From NCBI RefSeq assembly GCF_009769735.1, contig NZ_WSRO01000002.1, forward strand, positions 1-64,000: a stretch of DNA of 64,000 nt, in the 5' to 3' direction. Below, in pieces: positions 16,593 through 24,862 of this stretch (positions are counted from its first letter, which is position 1; every line of letters begins with the position of its first letter). The notes under the pieces are model-generated. The model searched no databases. It saw nothing but the letters and a program-made list of their open reading frames with translations, and was not told the DNA's origin. Both the position numbers and the translations under genes were made by a program. This DNA comes from Streptomyces sp. BA2 (GTDB lineage: Bacteria; Actinomycetota; Actinomycetes; Streptomycetales; Streptomycetaceae).

Positions 16593-18186
16593 TCACGGCG
16601 ACAGCAGGATGCGGCGCCGCAGAAGGTCGAAGTTGGCCCGGCCGTACATCTGTCTCTTGAGCAGCTTGATACGGGTGACATTGCCCTCGACTGCGCCCGA
16701 GGTGTAGGTGGTGGTGAGGGCCGCGAGGATGGCTGCGCGGTCGCGCCGCATACCGTTGGCCAAGGTACGGAGTTCGCGTTGTCCGTCGAGGTGGACGTCG
16801 GCGAGCCGAAGGCGAGGTGTTCGTTGCGGCGTTCGCGCAGGATGACGGCAAGCCGGCGGGCGTACTCGGTGGTCATGGCCAGCGCCGGAGTGCGGGCGCA
16901 TAGGTCGTCCAGGCCCTTGCGTTCGGTGTCCGTGAGCTGCTCGGGCCTGCGCATGATCCAGGCGGTGACACGACGGACGGTCAGTCGAGGCAGCGGGGTG
17001 TCCGTTGGGATCGCTCCTGTCCGGTAGGCCCGGAGGTGTCGTTGGACGGCGCCAGTGCCTCCGCGGTAGCCCAGTTGCTGGATCTCTCGGGTGAGGGGGG
17101 AGGCATTGGTGCAGCCCTCCAGCCAGCGGTGATGCAGATAGAGGCGGTAGTCGTCGATCATGCTGGGGCGGTGGGTGGCCGCGATGAGAAGTTCATCGAC
17201 GTCAGCGGCCTCGGCGAAACGAACCACGGTGCCGCGGCTGAGGCGGAGTTCGCGAGCGATCGCGCGCAGGCTGTCGCCGCGCTGAATCCGCTCGTGGAGC
17301 TGCTGATACCGCTCGCGGGTCCGCGACACCAGAGGGCGCGGCCGACCATGGATGTCGACTTCAGCAGGCGATGTCCCACCAGCGGGTGCCGCATCGGCTG
17401 CCGTCGCCAAGGGTTCGCGTAGCTCAGCACGATGCCGGCCGACAATGCGCTCCACGGCCTCGGCCAGGTTGTGGAGCACGTGCCACATATCGGCCACCTG
17501 CTCTTGCTTCCGGTGCTCCGGCGCAGGCTCCGTCACGGAAGGACCCGGCGCGATCGCGGCAGATCATCTTCACTTCCGGGTGGCGCCTGAGCCAGGACGC
17601 GAAGGTGTCGGCGGTCCGGTTGGCGAGCACGTCGACGGGACGGTGGGTGGTCATGTCGACCAGGACGGCCGCGTACTTCCACCTGCGGCGCAGGGCGAAC
17701 TCGTCGACGCCCAGGACTTGGACGGGACCATGCTCCGGCTCAGGCAAGGCCCTGATCAACCGGAGCATCGTGTCCTTGCACGTCACCATGAGCATCCGGT
17801 CGGCCAGCCGAGCACCAGGCCGACCGCCCAGGAACAACGCGATGTCTGTGAGTAGCACCGTCAGGGCATCGGCCCGCCGCGCATAGCGGCGGGTCAGCGC
17901 CGGTATCTGCTCGGCGAACGTCCGATGCGAGATGCAGTGTTCTCGCAGGTGAACCGACGGGCCCGCAACCTGATTTGTAGGCGCCGCCCGGCAACAGGAG
18001 GGCCCGCGAGACGCCGCTCGTAATAGCAGTGCACCCGGGACGATCTCCAGCCGCACTCCGGACAGACAGCCCCATGCCCCTGGCCCGAGCGGCCACGAGC
18101 ACTTCGTCCTCGGTGAGCGTCAACCGCTCGGCCTCCACAGCCGCACCGGGAAAGAGAAGATCAGCAACGCTCACGACCCCGTCCAT
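16593..18186 (-). pseudogene. ISL3 transposase, multiple frameshifts
   Basis: Reading right to left: start MDGVVSVADLLFPGAAVEAE at 18186; a broken zinc-finger region near 18050-17950; then CSHRTF-like [19 protein letters not shown]; the DDE region [19 protein letters not shown] and TWL-type helices to [11 protein letters not shown]; a frame change near 17530 into [20 protein letters not shown] (second catalytic part); and another near 16800 into TTYTSGAVEGNVTRIKLLKR with the final catalytic Glu, ending at 16593. At least three frameshifts make it inactive, though all catalytic segments remain. Confidence 0.8.
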
Positions 18187-18222
18187 ACCCAGGTGATGCC
18201 CAAGCCGTGGTCGCAGTCACTG

Positions 18223-18263
18223 CCCCCAAAACAGCGACAGAGCCCAAGATCTGTGCCAGAGCC
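18223..18263. repeat. ISL3 right inverted repeat
   Basis: Reverse complement of the left repeat with one mismatch; it ends CAAGATCTGTGCCAGAGCC. No matching 8-bp duplication follows. Confidence 0.8.
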
Positions 18264-18340
18264 TCGTTTTCACCTACGCAGCCAGTGAGGGCCTGACGGG
18301 ACCGACGGGACCGACGGGACCGATACCGAGTCTTCTCCTT

Positions 18341-18388
18341 CCAGCACTGTGGGCCCTCTGAAAGTTGTCAGAGGGCCCACAGTGCTGG
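18341..18388. terminator. Perfect 21-bp inverted repeat hairpin
   Basis: CCAGCACTGTGGGCCCTCTGA (split: stem 18341-18361) pairs perfectly with 18368-18388 across a six-base loop AAGTTG. Such a GC-rich hairpin would stop transcription from either side. It is preceded by three direct GACCGACGG copies (18299-18325). There is no T run, as is common for Streptomyces terminators. Confidence 0.55.
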
Positions 18389-18734
18389 ACAGCCGGCTGC
18401 AGCTGGCGCGGACGGCCTACGAACGCACGACCAGGTGAAGGAACCCCGCCAGCCCAATCGCGACCGTCACGCCGGCTTCCAGCCCCTCTACGCGGCCGAC
18501 TGCCGCCCCGCCGATCACGCTCGCCAGCAGGATGACTACCCACCGCAGCGGCATCCCTTCGCTGCTGGAGCCGTTTTCTCCTGCACTCACGCTGCTGTCC
18601 TCTCCCCGAAACGCTATCGGCGTGACCCCGAACTACCTGTTCAGGAGGCACCCTTGTGCTTCCAAGCCTTCTGGATGCGGCCGCCAAACACTAGGCTTCG
18701 GCGACGACAACACGGCCGGGGGGTTATCACTATC

Positions 18735-19560
18735 GTGGACGACGAGCCCACTGAAGCAATGTCCATCACCGGAGACCGAACTTCGGGGTGGATTTACTCC
18801 TTCGCCAACGGCTCAGAGGCTGTTGATGTCACCTACTCCGACATCCCAGGCCCCTGGATCTACTCCGCCGAAGGACGGATGGTGGCCGGGAAGCCAGCCA
18901 TCACCAGGCTGGCGATCGCTCCGCGAGACCCGGAGAAGCCTGAGGCCATCACCCCGGGAGACCGTCCGGCGAGCGCCGACAGGAACCATCCTCGGCCGGG
19001 TCAAGAGCACCCTACGGACCACGTGGAACAACAAGATCGCCGACGCCTTCGCCCAAGCCCGCATCCAGTCGGTGAAGGTCGGCCGATCCTGGCCTGCGGA
19101 ACACTTCGTGCAGGTCGCATGGTTCGCCGTCGATGCGGAACTGACGGACCGAGCCCCTCGGCAGGTTATCCAGGACACATGGGGAGTCAGCGGGATCACC
19201 GCCAGCCGTTGGCTCGCCCGCGCCCGGGAACTCGGTTACCTGCCGGACTACCCGCTCACGCCGGTTAAGGGCCGCCCGCACGGATACGACTACGTTGTGG
19301 CAACGCAGATCCTCGAGGAGCAGATCGTCCAGAAGGTATTCCGCGAGGGGTTTACCCGCGCCTCTAACCCGGCCACGGTGAGGAGTGAACTTGGGGAAGT
19401 CCTACACCGCACGATCTTCGACGACTCGAAGGAAGCTAGGCGGCTCCGGACTGAGCTCTTCGCCGCGAGCTTGACGCAACTGACGGAGGGCAGCCCTGAC
19501 GAGCAGGTCCGAGCGGCAGCGCAGCACCTCCGCGACCGGATCGCTCAGGCTCCCCGCTAG
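18735..19560 (+). pseudogene. Putative DNA-binding protein with one frameshift
   Basis: The 5' part from GTG 18735 (or ATG 18759) reads MSITGDRTSGWIYSFANGSE, VTYSDIPGPWIYS, ITRLAIAPRDPEKPEAITP. After a GGG run near 18957 the frame must shift by one base to continue ETVRRAPTGTILGRVK, then VAWFAVDAELTDRAPRQVIQ, WGVSGITASRWLARARELG (winged-helix-like) and an acidic helical tail to 19560. Both halves have strong codon bias and join naturally (EAITP-ETVRRAP), so it is one gene of about 275 codons. The helix-turn-helix-like middle suggests a regulator of a kind common in Streptomyces accessory regions; no exact family. Confidence 0.6.
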
Positions 19561-19624
19561 CTCCTTCCAGCCGGCCGTCCCCGCCATCTGGTCCTCCGCC
19601 TCGCGAGGACGGCCTTGGCTTCTC

Positions 19625-20869
19625 TCAGGCGCCCGGACGAATCCTGTTCTGCGTGAGGCGGTTAATGACCTGAGTGGGAAGACACCCGTGTTCCGTCATC
19701 ACCGACCGAACGTGCTGTCGCAGCGTCTGCTCTGCCTGGATTCCTACCGCGCTGGTAAGTAGATCGCTCCAAACGATGGAGACGTCACCGGCGATCTGTT
19801 CGATGGTCTCGGTCGAGGCAAGGTAGACGTTTGCGTTCGCGGCCGGGGCGTGCTGCGGATCGACGGTGAGGCGGTCCGACACGATAACTGCCGGACTACC
19901 GGCAGGTGGGTGATCCATGGAATGATCCGCCGCCAACTGATCGAGCTGCGTGTTCGCCTGACGGATGTCATGGAGCGGCAATAGGCCGTCGGCGTGTTGT
20001 TCGGACTTAGCCTCGACAGTCATCCAGATCGCGGTGCCCCAGACCCAAGCTGAGTCACATCGCCCCTGCCCCTTAGGCTTGGATGCCTCAGCGCCAAGGA
20101 ACGATCCAAGAGAGGTAAGCCCTCCCTCGTAGACCGTCGATTCGTCCGGTGCCAGCGCCTCACGCATCTTCTTCAGGTCATCGTTCACGCGATTTGGGCG
20201 AAGCTGCCCCCGCAGACGCGCGACAATCGCGCTCACGGCAACCACGTCCATGCTCGCGAGCGAAAGCTCCTCGGTCCCAGGAAGCTGAGGCATTTCTTTG
20301 AGCCAGGTGCCCCGCACTTCCGACGCGGCGGCCGCCTGGCGTACGAGCTCCCTCGCCCGCGCGCGCTGGGTCTCGTCCTCCGATCCGAGATGCAGCCAGA
20401 CCCCCGAGAGATACAGCAGGAGACCGCGATAGCCGCGGGTGCTCTGACCGCCGGCACCAACCTGTCTCGCCGCCTCCTGCAGCTGCTCGCTCGCAGCGAT
20501 CCATTCGCCTCGGAAGGCCAGGTGCCATGCCTTGACCTCAGAAGCGGCTGAGGATCCAAGCGCCTCCGCACCCGCCGCCTCGACCTTCACGGCGTCCTGC
20601 CGGAACTCGGCCACGAGCGGCTCGCCATCTTCCCGCCAGGCGGCGTCGTGTTCGAGGAACATCTCAATGTTCTCGATGACCTCGTCAGGATCGGTACCGC
20701 GGCTGTTCTGCCACCCGAACTCGACCTCGGCCTGCAACTCAGGCTCAAGAGCCTCACGGTTCTCCGGCCGGCTGAAGTACCTCGTGATGTCTGACCCGAG
20801 CACCACAACGACGGCGTAGTCGTTGGGTCCTCGTGTGCACCGTCCCGCTCCTTGGACGATGCGCGTCCT
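19625..20869 (-). pseudogene. Superfamily II helicase, C-terminal part
   Basis: The reading frame begins abruptly at the edge of the repeat array: RIVQGAGRCTRGPNDYAVVV is helicase motif VI (Q-x-x-G-R-x-x-R) of a DEAD/DEAH superfamily II enzyme, followed by LGSDITRYFSRPENREAL and a 370-residue C-terminal helical region without known motifs. The ATP-binding motifs I-V that should lie upstream are absent, and the other side of the array does not contain them. An internal start at 20806 could give a 393-residue product lacking helicase activity. The insertion of the 265-bp units at TAA 20869-20871 fits the break. Confidence 0.7.
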
Positions 20870-20871
20870 AA

Positions 20872-21136
20872 GAGGTCGTTTTCAGCTGGTTTGCGCCGCC
20901 TCATGTATCTCTTAACTCGTCCTGGGTCTCACGCGTGTCGATTTCCGGCACGCCTCCGCTAGACGGAGAGGGCATCAGCGCACGTCTTGGGATGAGACAG
21001 GCTTTGCAGGATGAGACCGGCAAGTCGGGCCTCACAGGCGGCCCATGGAGCACCTTCACCCTTGCTGCCCCTCAAGTCGCGCCCCGTCACAGGTACATGT
21101 TGGGATCAAATAGGCTTCATAGGTTAAAACGACCTC
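20872..21136 (+). mobile_element. MITE-like unit, copy 1
   Basis: A 265-bp unit starting GAGGTCGTTTTCAG and ending AAAACGACCTC, an 11-bp terminal inverted repeat shared with the IS5 element at 21408. TAA lies on each side (20869-20871 and 21137-21139). Copies 1 and 2 appear identical; the short open frame inside is too small and unlike any protein. Confidence 0.75.
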
Positions 21137-21139
21137 TAA

Positions 21140-21404
21140 GAGGTCGTTTTCAGCTGGTTTGCGCCGCCTCATGTATCTCTTAACTCGTCCTGGGTCTCAC
21201 GCGTGTCGATTTCCGGCACGCCTCCGCTAGACGGAGAGGGCATCAGCGCACGTCTTGGGATGAGACAGGCTTTGCAGGATGAGACCGGCAAGTCGGGCCT
21301 CACAGGCGGCCCATGGAGCACCTTCACCCTTGCTGCCCCTCAAGTCGCGCCCCGTCACAGGTACATGTTGGGATCAAATAGGCTTCATAGGTTAAAACGA
21401 CCTC
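21140..21404 (+). mobile_element. MITE-like unit, copy 2 (direct)
   Basis: Identical by eye to copy 1, offset by exactly 268 bases (265 plus TAA). It is followed by TAA and the IS5-family element. Confidence 0.75.
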
Positions 21405-21407
21405 TAA

Positions 21408-22530
21408 GAGGTCGTTTTCATCTGCAGTGCGCTGTTATCTCTAGTTTTGCGTCCACTGGTGATCTGGTGCTGGTGAGTCTGCAGTGAGGGCCGTGGCTGG
21501 CGAGGCGGACGGTGTGATGGCTGGGGCGAGAGCCTGCTTCCGCCTGTCTCATTCCAGGACGCCCGCTTCTGTTCCGTGCTTCCACGAGGCCGGACGCACG
21601 CCTGGGCGCACGCCCTCGATCGGCGGTACGTCCAGGTCATGACCAGCCGTCGTCCCTATCCGAGTGATCTGTCCGATGCCCGTTGGGAGTTGATCGAGCC
21701 GGTGCTGTCCGCTTGGCGCTTTGAACGCCGCGGCCGGGCCCTGGACTTCGGACGGCCGCCGCGGCACGACCTGCGCGAGATCATGAACGCGATCTTGTAT
21801 GTCGACCGCACCGGCTGTCAGTGGGCCTATCTCCCGCACGACTTCCCGCCGCATCAGACGATCTACGGCTACTTCGCGAAATGGCAGACCGACGGCATCT
21901 TCGCCCAGCTCAACGGGCTGCTGCGGGAGTTGGTGCGCCAGCAGGAAGGCCGCGACAAGCACCCGTCGGCCTGCGTGATCGACGCGCAGAGCGTTAAGAC
22001 CTCCACCTCCGTACCCGTCAGGACGCAGGGCATCGATGCGGGCAAGAAGATCGTGGGGCGCAAGCGCAGCATCATCACCGACACGCTCGGCCTGCTGCTG
22101 GCGGTGCTGGTCACCGCGGCCGGCGTCCAGGACTCCACGGCCGGCACCCAGCTCCTCAGCCAGGCCGCTGCCGTCCACCCCGGCCTGCGCAAGGTCTGGG
22201 TCGACGGCGGCTACCGCAAACACTTCATCGACCACGCCGCCACCCTCGGCATAGACCTCGAAATCGTCCAACGCACCCCCGGGACCAGGGGATTCACCCC
22301 GATCCCCAAGCGGTGGACGGTCGAGCGGACCTACGGCTGGCTCATGCTGCACCGCCGCCTGGCCCGCGACTACGAGACCCTCCCGCACCGTTCCGAAGCC
22401 ATGATCCACCTCGCCATGACCGACCTCATGGCCCGCCGACTCACCGGTGAGGGCACCGTCTCCTGGCGTGACCCGACATCACCGGATCAAAACCACATCA
22501 CGGGATGAAACACCGGGAGAAAACGACCTC
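21408..22530 (+). mobile_element. IS5-family insertion sequence
   Basis: A 1,123-bp element with ends GAGGTCGTTTTCATCTG and, inverted, GAGGTCGTTTTCTCCCG, flanked by TAA on both sides, consistent with a 3-bp target duplication of an IS427-like group. It carries one intact transposase gene. Its ends match those of the 265-bp units, so its transposase could move them. Confidence 0.82.
21639..22508 (+). CDS. IS5-family transposase
   Basis: A 289-residue DDE transposase. The start MTSRRPYPSDLSDARWELIE is typical for actinobacterial IS5 proteins; an in-frame ATG at 21576 is less likely. The N-terminal DUF4096-like domain (about 1-85, LYVDRTGCQWAYLPHDFPP) precedes the RNase H-like core: VIDAQSVKTS (first Asp), VWVDGGYRKHF (second Asp) and WTVERTYGWLMLHRRLARDY (Glu). 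All three acidic residues and the Y-x2-R-x3-E-x6-K-type box are visible, so the enzyme looks functional. It probably mobilised the flanking 265-bp units. Confidence 0.9.
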   Translation: MTSRRPYPSDLSDARWELIEPVLSAWRFERRGRALDFGRPPRHDLREIMNAILYVDRTGCQWAYLPHDFPPHQTIYGYFAKWQTDGIFAQLNGLLRELVRQQEGRDKHPSACVIDAQSVKTSTSVPVRTQGIDAGKKIVGRKRSIITDTLGLLLAVLVTAAGVQDSTAGTQLLSQAAAVHPGLRKVWVDGGYRKHFIDHAATLGIDLEIVQRTPGTRGFTPIPKRWTVERTYGWLMLHRRLARDYETLPHRSEAMIHLAMTDLMARRLTGEGTVSWRDPTSPDQNHITG

Positions 22531-22533
22531 TAA

Positions 22534-22798
22534 GAGGTCGTTTTAACCTATGAAGCCTATTTGATCCCAACATGTACCTGTGACGGGGCGCGACTTGAGG
22601 GGCAGCAAGGGTGAAGGTGCTCCATGGGCCGCCTGTGAGGCCCGACTTGCCGGTCTCATCCTGCAAAGCCTGTCTCATCCCAAGACGTGCGCTGATGCCC
22701 TCTCCGTCTAGCGGAGGCGTGCCGGAAATCGACACGCGTGAGACCCAGGACGAGTTAAGAGATACATGAGGCGGCGCAAACCAGCTGAAAACGACCTC
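22534..22798 (-). mobile_element. MITE-like unit, copy 3 (inverted)
   Basis: The same 265-bp unit in opposite orientation, bounded by TAA at 22531-22533 and 22799-22801. With copies 1 and 2 it encloses the IS5 element as a composite array. Confidence 0.75.
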
Positions 22799-22804
22799 TA
22801 AGAC

Positions 22805-22842
22805 GGTGCTGGGCACACACGGGCCTGTGTGTGCCCAGCACC
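22805..22842 (-). terminator. Hairpin terminator of the membrane-protein gene
   Basis: GGTGCTGGGCACACAC (22805-22820) pairs perfectly with GTGTGTGCCCAGCACC (22827-22842) around GGGCCT. It lies 14 bases past the stop of the minus-strand gene at 22857, a normal terminator position, and directly abuts the repeat array. Confidence 0.6.
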
Positions 22843-22856
22843 GGTGGTGTGGGAGG

Positions 22857-23255
22857 TCAGATGAATGCGACTGCGGCGGCCCCGCCGAGCGCAGCCAGCA
22901 CGAATGCCAGTGTCTCCTGCCAGCCCTTGAGTGGCTTCTTGTCGCCGTGTGTGCTGAGCAGCATGACGGAATTGGCGGCGTAGCCCGGTACCAGGACACC
23001 GAGAACGCCGAGCAAGCTCAGAGTGCCGATGCTCCACTCGAAGTCGATACCGCTGAACACGGCTTTGGCGACCAGGGCCAGTGCGGCGACGGAGTACACC
23101 AGGCCGGGGCCGAGCCTGATGTCGTCACGCTTCCGCGGCGCCGCTTCGCCCTTCGCGTGGTGGCGCCAGTGCCGCCGTTCGGTGCCGAAGCGGGCGAGCA
23201 GCATGATGATGATCTCCGCGGCCAGAACGGCAACAGAGAGGTGTTCCAGGGTCAC
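22857..23255 (-). CDS. Small integral membrane protein
   Basis: A 132-residue protein with four hydrophobic helices: about 6-24 (LSVAVLAAEIIIMLLARF), 52-70, 74-96 and 113-132, separated by a basic loop (RRHWRHHAKGEAAPRKRDD). No family is recognised. It begins 19 bases after the stop of the secreted-protein gene upstream, so both are probably one transcript, ending at the hairpin. A small membrane protein directly after an exported protein fits an immunity or export partner; this is inference only. Confidence 0.72.
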   Translation of the reverse strand: MTLEHLSVAVLAAEIIIMLLARFGTERRHWRHHAKGEAAPRKRDDIRLGPGLVYSVAALALVAKAVFSGIDFEWSIGTLSLLGVLGVLVPGYAANSVMLLSTHGDKKPLKGWQETLAFVLAALGGAAAVAFI

Positions 23256-23274
23256 TTGTCCACCTCAGACAGTG

Positions 23275-24039
23275 TCAGGTGCAGGCCTTCTGAATGGCGC
23301 TGATGCCGATGAACGCCTTTACGGCCTCCCGCTCCTTTGAACCTACGTGCTTGCCCTTCATGAAGCGCCAGAGGATCGTGGCTGTCTTCTTGGCGCCGTA
23401 GCTCTTGAACAGCTTGACGGCACGGGCCACCTTGACGCCCGAGCCGGCGGGGACGAAGGAGATGAGCACCCCTGCCACAGCCGCGGAGCAACCGACGATG
23501 AACTTGGTCTGGTCCCACCAGCCGAAGGCAACTGCGGGAGCCTTCTCACCGCTCTCGGCGGCCAGGTTCTGGAGAGTGGCGTAGCGGACCTTCTCGTTGG
23601 CCAGAACGGGCAGCATGGCGGCTTGAGCGTCGGCGTCGCCGGGGTAGGCGGCCTCGGCGGTCTGCTGGGCGGTGGGTGATGTGGGCAGCGCCGCAAGGCG
23701 CTCGCGCAGGCCGTTGGCGTCGGTGGTGCGGGTGAGCGAGATCTCCAATGCGTTGGCAAACTGGCTCTCGCTGATACCGAGTTCGGCTATGCCGTCGGCC
23801 AGGGCCTTGCCCTGCTCCAACTCATCGGCGGTGAAGCCGTCTTGGTCGTTCCGCCCGGCCGCATCGGAGTCCTCGGCGCCTGCCGCGGCGGCGGTCATAG
23901 ACGTGGCGGCGGGGGTGCGAGGAATGGCCTCAGCCGCCTGCGCTCCGGTGCTGGTGGCGAAGACCGCACCGGCCGTGAGCGCAGAGACGAGTACGGCGGT
24001 GCGCGTGAGCACGGTGCGATTGATCGTTCTGTTGGACAT
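23275..24039 (-). CDS. Secreted protein with hydrophobic, cationic C-terminal domain
   Basis: A 254-residue protein starting at ATG 24039 (MSNRTINRTVLTRTAVLVSA). Residues 1-35 are a signal peptide with likely cleavage after AQA. The middle (about 55-160) is acidic and helical (DGFTADELEQGKALADGIAE). The C-terminal 85 residues change character: WWDQTKFIVGCSAAVAGVLI is a hydrophobic segment, followed by a Lys/Arg-rich helix (KLFKSYGAKKTATILWRF) and a terminal Cys-Thr. An acidic leader followed by an amphipathic or hydrophobic cationic domain recalls membrane-active bacteriocins, but no sequence family matches. A longer frame begins at 24087. Confidence 0.72.
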   Translation of the reverse strand: MSNRTINRTVLTRTAVLVSALTAGAVFATSTGAQAAEAIPRTPAATSMTAAAAGAEDSDAAGRNDQDGFTADELEQGKALADGIAELGISESQFANALEISLTRTTDANGLRERLAALPTSPTAQQTAEAAYPGDADAQAAMLPVLANEKVRYATLQNLAAESGEKAPAVAFGWWDQTKFIVGCSAAVAGVLISFVPAGSGVKVARAVKLFKSYGAKKTATILWRFMKGKHVGSKEREAVKAFIGISAIQKACT

Positions 24040-24087
24040 ATGCCCGAAGTTCCCCATTCTGAGCAGTTTTTGGGTACGGCAGAACAA

Positions 24088-24523
24088 CCCCCACTCCTGT
24101 ATGAGCGGAAAGGGGGACCTGTACCCGGATGGTCGAGGATCACCTCATCACGGAATGATCATGATAGCTATGACGAAAGGCACACTTCCGCCTCAGCGGT
24201 TCCTCAACTGCACAGATGGTCAACAAACGTCACGAAAGCCTCTGGCAGACCCCGCACCCACCGCCGGCCCGATCGCGGAACGCCCAAGCTCGGGCCGGTC
24301 ACTCGAAACGAACCGCACCTATCGACGTTCACTTCCCATGTAACTGGCCATCGCCTACCAAGGCGCACTCCACCTCGCCGCGATCCTCATCTGGGCCCGG
24401 CGATAGGCGGGTTTGCGTTCGGGTGTGGCTCTTCCTGAGTGAGCAACGGGGAAGCGAAGCGAGTATCTGTTTCAGCAGCAGGCCGGGCACGCGTTAACGT
24501 GTGAGGAGATCAGAGGAGGGGCT
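24088..24523. other. Intergenic region upstream of the secreted-protein gene
   Basis: No gene is supported. The AT-richer part around 24140-24200 (GGAATGATCATGATAGC) is the likely promoter zone of the minus-strand pair; no clear -35/-10 can be assigned. Confidence 0.3.
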
Positions 24524-24850
24524 GTGGCATTGGGGAGGAAGGGCTCGCGCCGCATTGTCGTGGACGGGGAGACCTATCGGTGGCGGCTGCGCCGCAGGCC
24601 CACATACAGCCAGGCACTGTGCTGGTCACCCTGCACTTACGCCGTCGGACACGCCGACCGCCCGGGAACAACACTGGTGGTCACCACCGGCCAACCGCAC
24701 TTCAGTAACTGGATCGGCAGAACCGGCGCCCCGATTCGTCCCTCCGACGTAGCGGATCACATTCGCACCGCGCTCGCGCGAGGCTGGGCCCCGGATCGCC
24801 CCGGCTCCCCCTTCGAGCTGGACCTCTCCCACGGGTTCGCCTCTTCCTGA
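24524..24850 (+). CDS. Conserved hypothetical protein
   Basis: A 108-residue soluble protein starting at GTG 24524 with GAGGGG upstream. It reads MALGRKGSRRIVVDGETYRW, then RRRPTYSQALCWSPCTYAVG and ADHIRTALARGWAPDRPGSP, a pattern I recall as a widespread small protein of Streptomyces accessory regions (often with immunity-like genes), function unknown. No signal peptide or membrane helix. Confidence 0.65.
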   Translation: MALGRKGSRRIVVDGETYRWRLRRRPTYSQALCWSPCTYAVGHADRPGTTLVVTTGQPHFSNWIGRTGAPIRPSDVADHIRTALARGWAPDRPGSPFELDLSHGFASS

Positions 24851-24862
24851 AGGAAGTGACTG

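Larger units (their letters stand above)
16539..18263 (-). mobile_element. ISL3-family insertion sequence, degraded
   Basis: A 1,725-bp element bounded by 41-bp inverted repeats differing at one position. It encodes one ISL3 transposase on the minus strand, now in several frames. ISL3 elements normally make 8-bp target duplications; here the flanks differ (GAGTTACG on the left, TCGTTTTC on the right), so the copy has been rearranged since insertion or arose by recombination between two copies. Confidence 0.8.

Noticed and set aside
15389..17536. Single 715-residue protein joining transposase and DUF6221
   Set aside because: The upstream part is ISL3 transposase in a shifted frame inside the IS; the DUF6221-like gene has its own ATG at 16375 outside the IS ends.
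20935..21487. Repeated 82-94-codon frames starting MSISGTPPLDGEG
   Set aside because: They lie inside the MITE-like units and run past unit ends; identical because the DNA is repeated. No evidence of translation.
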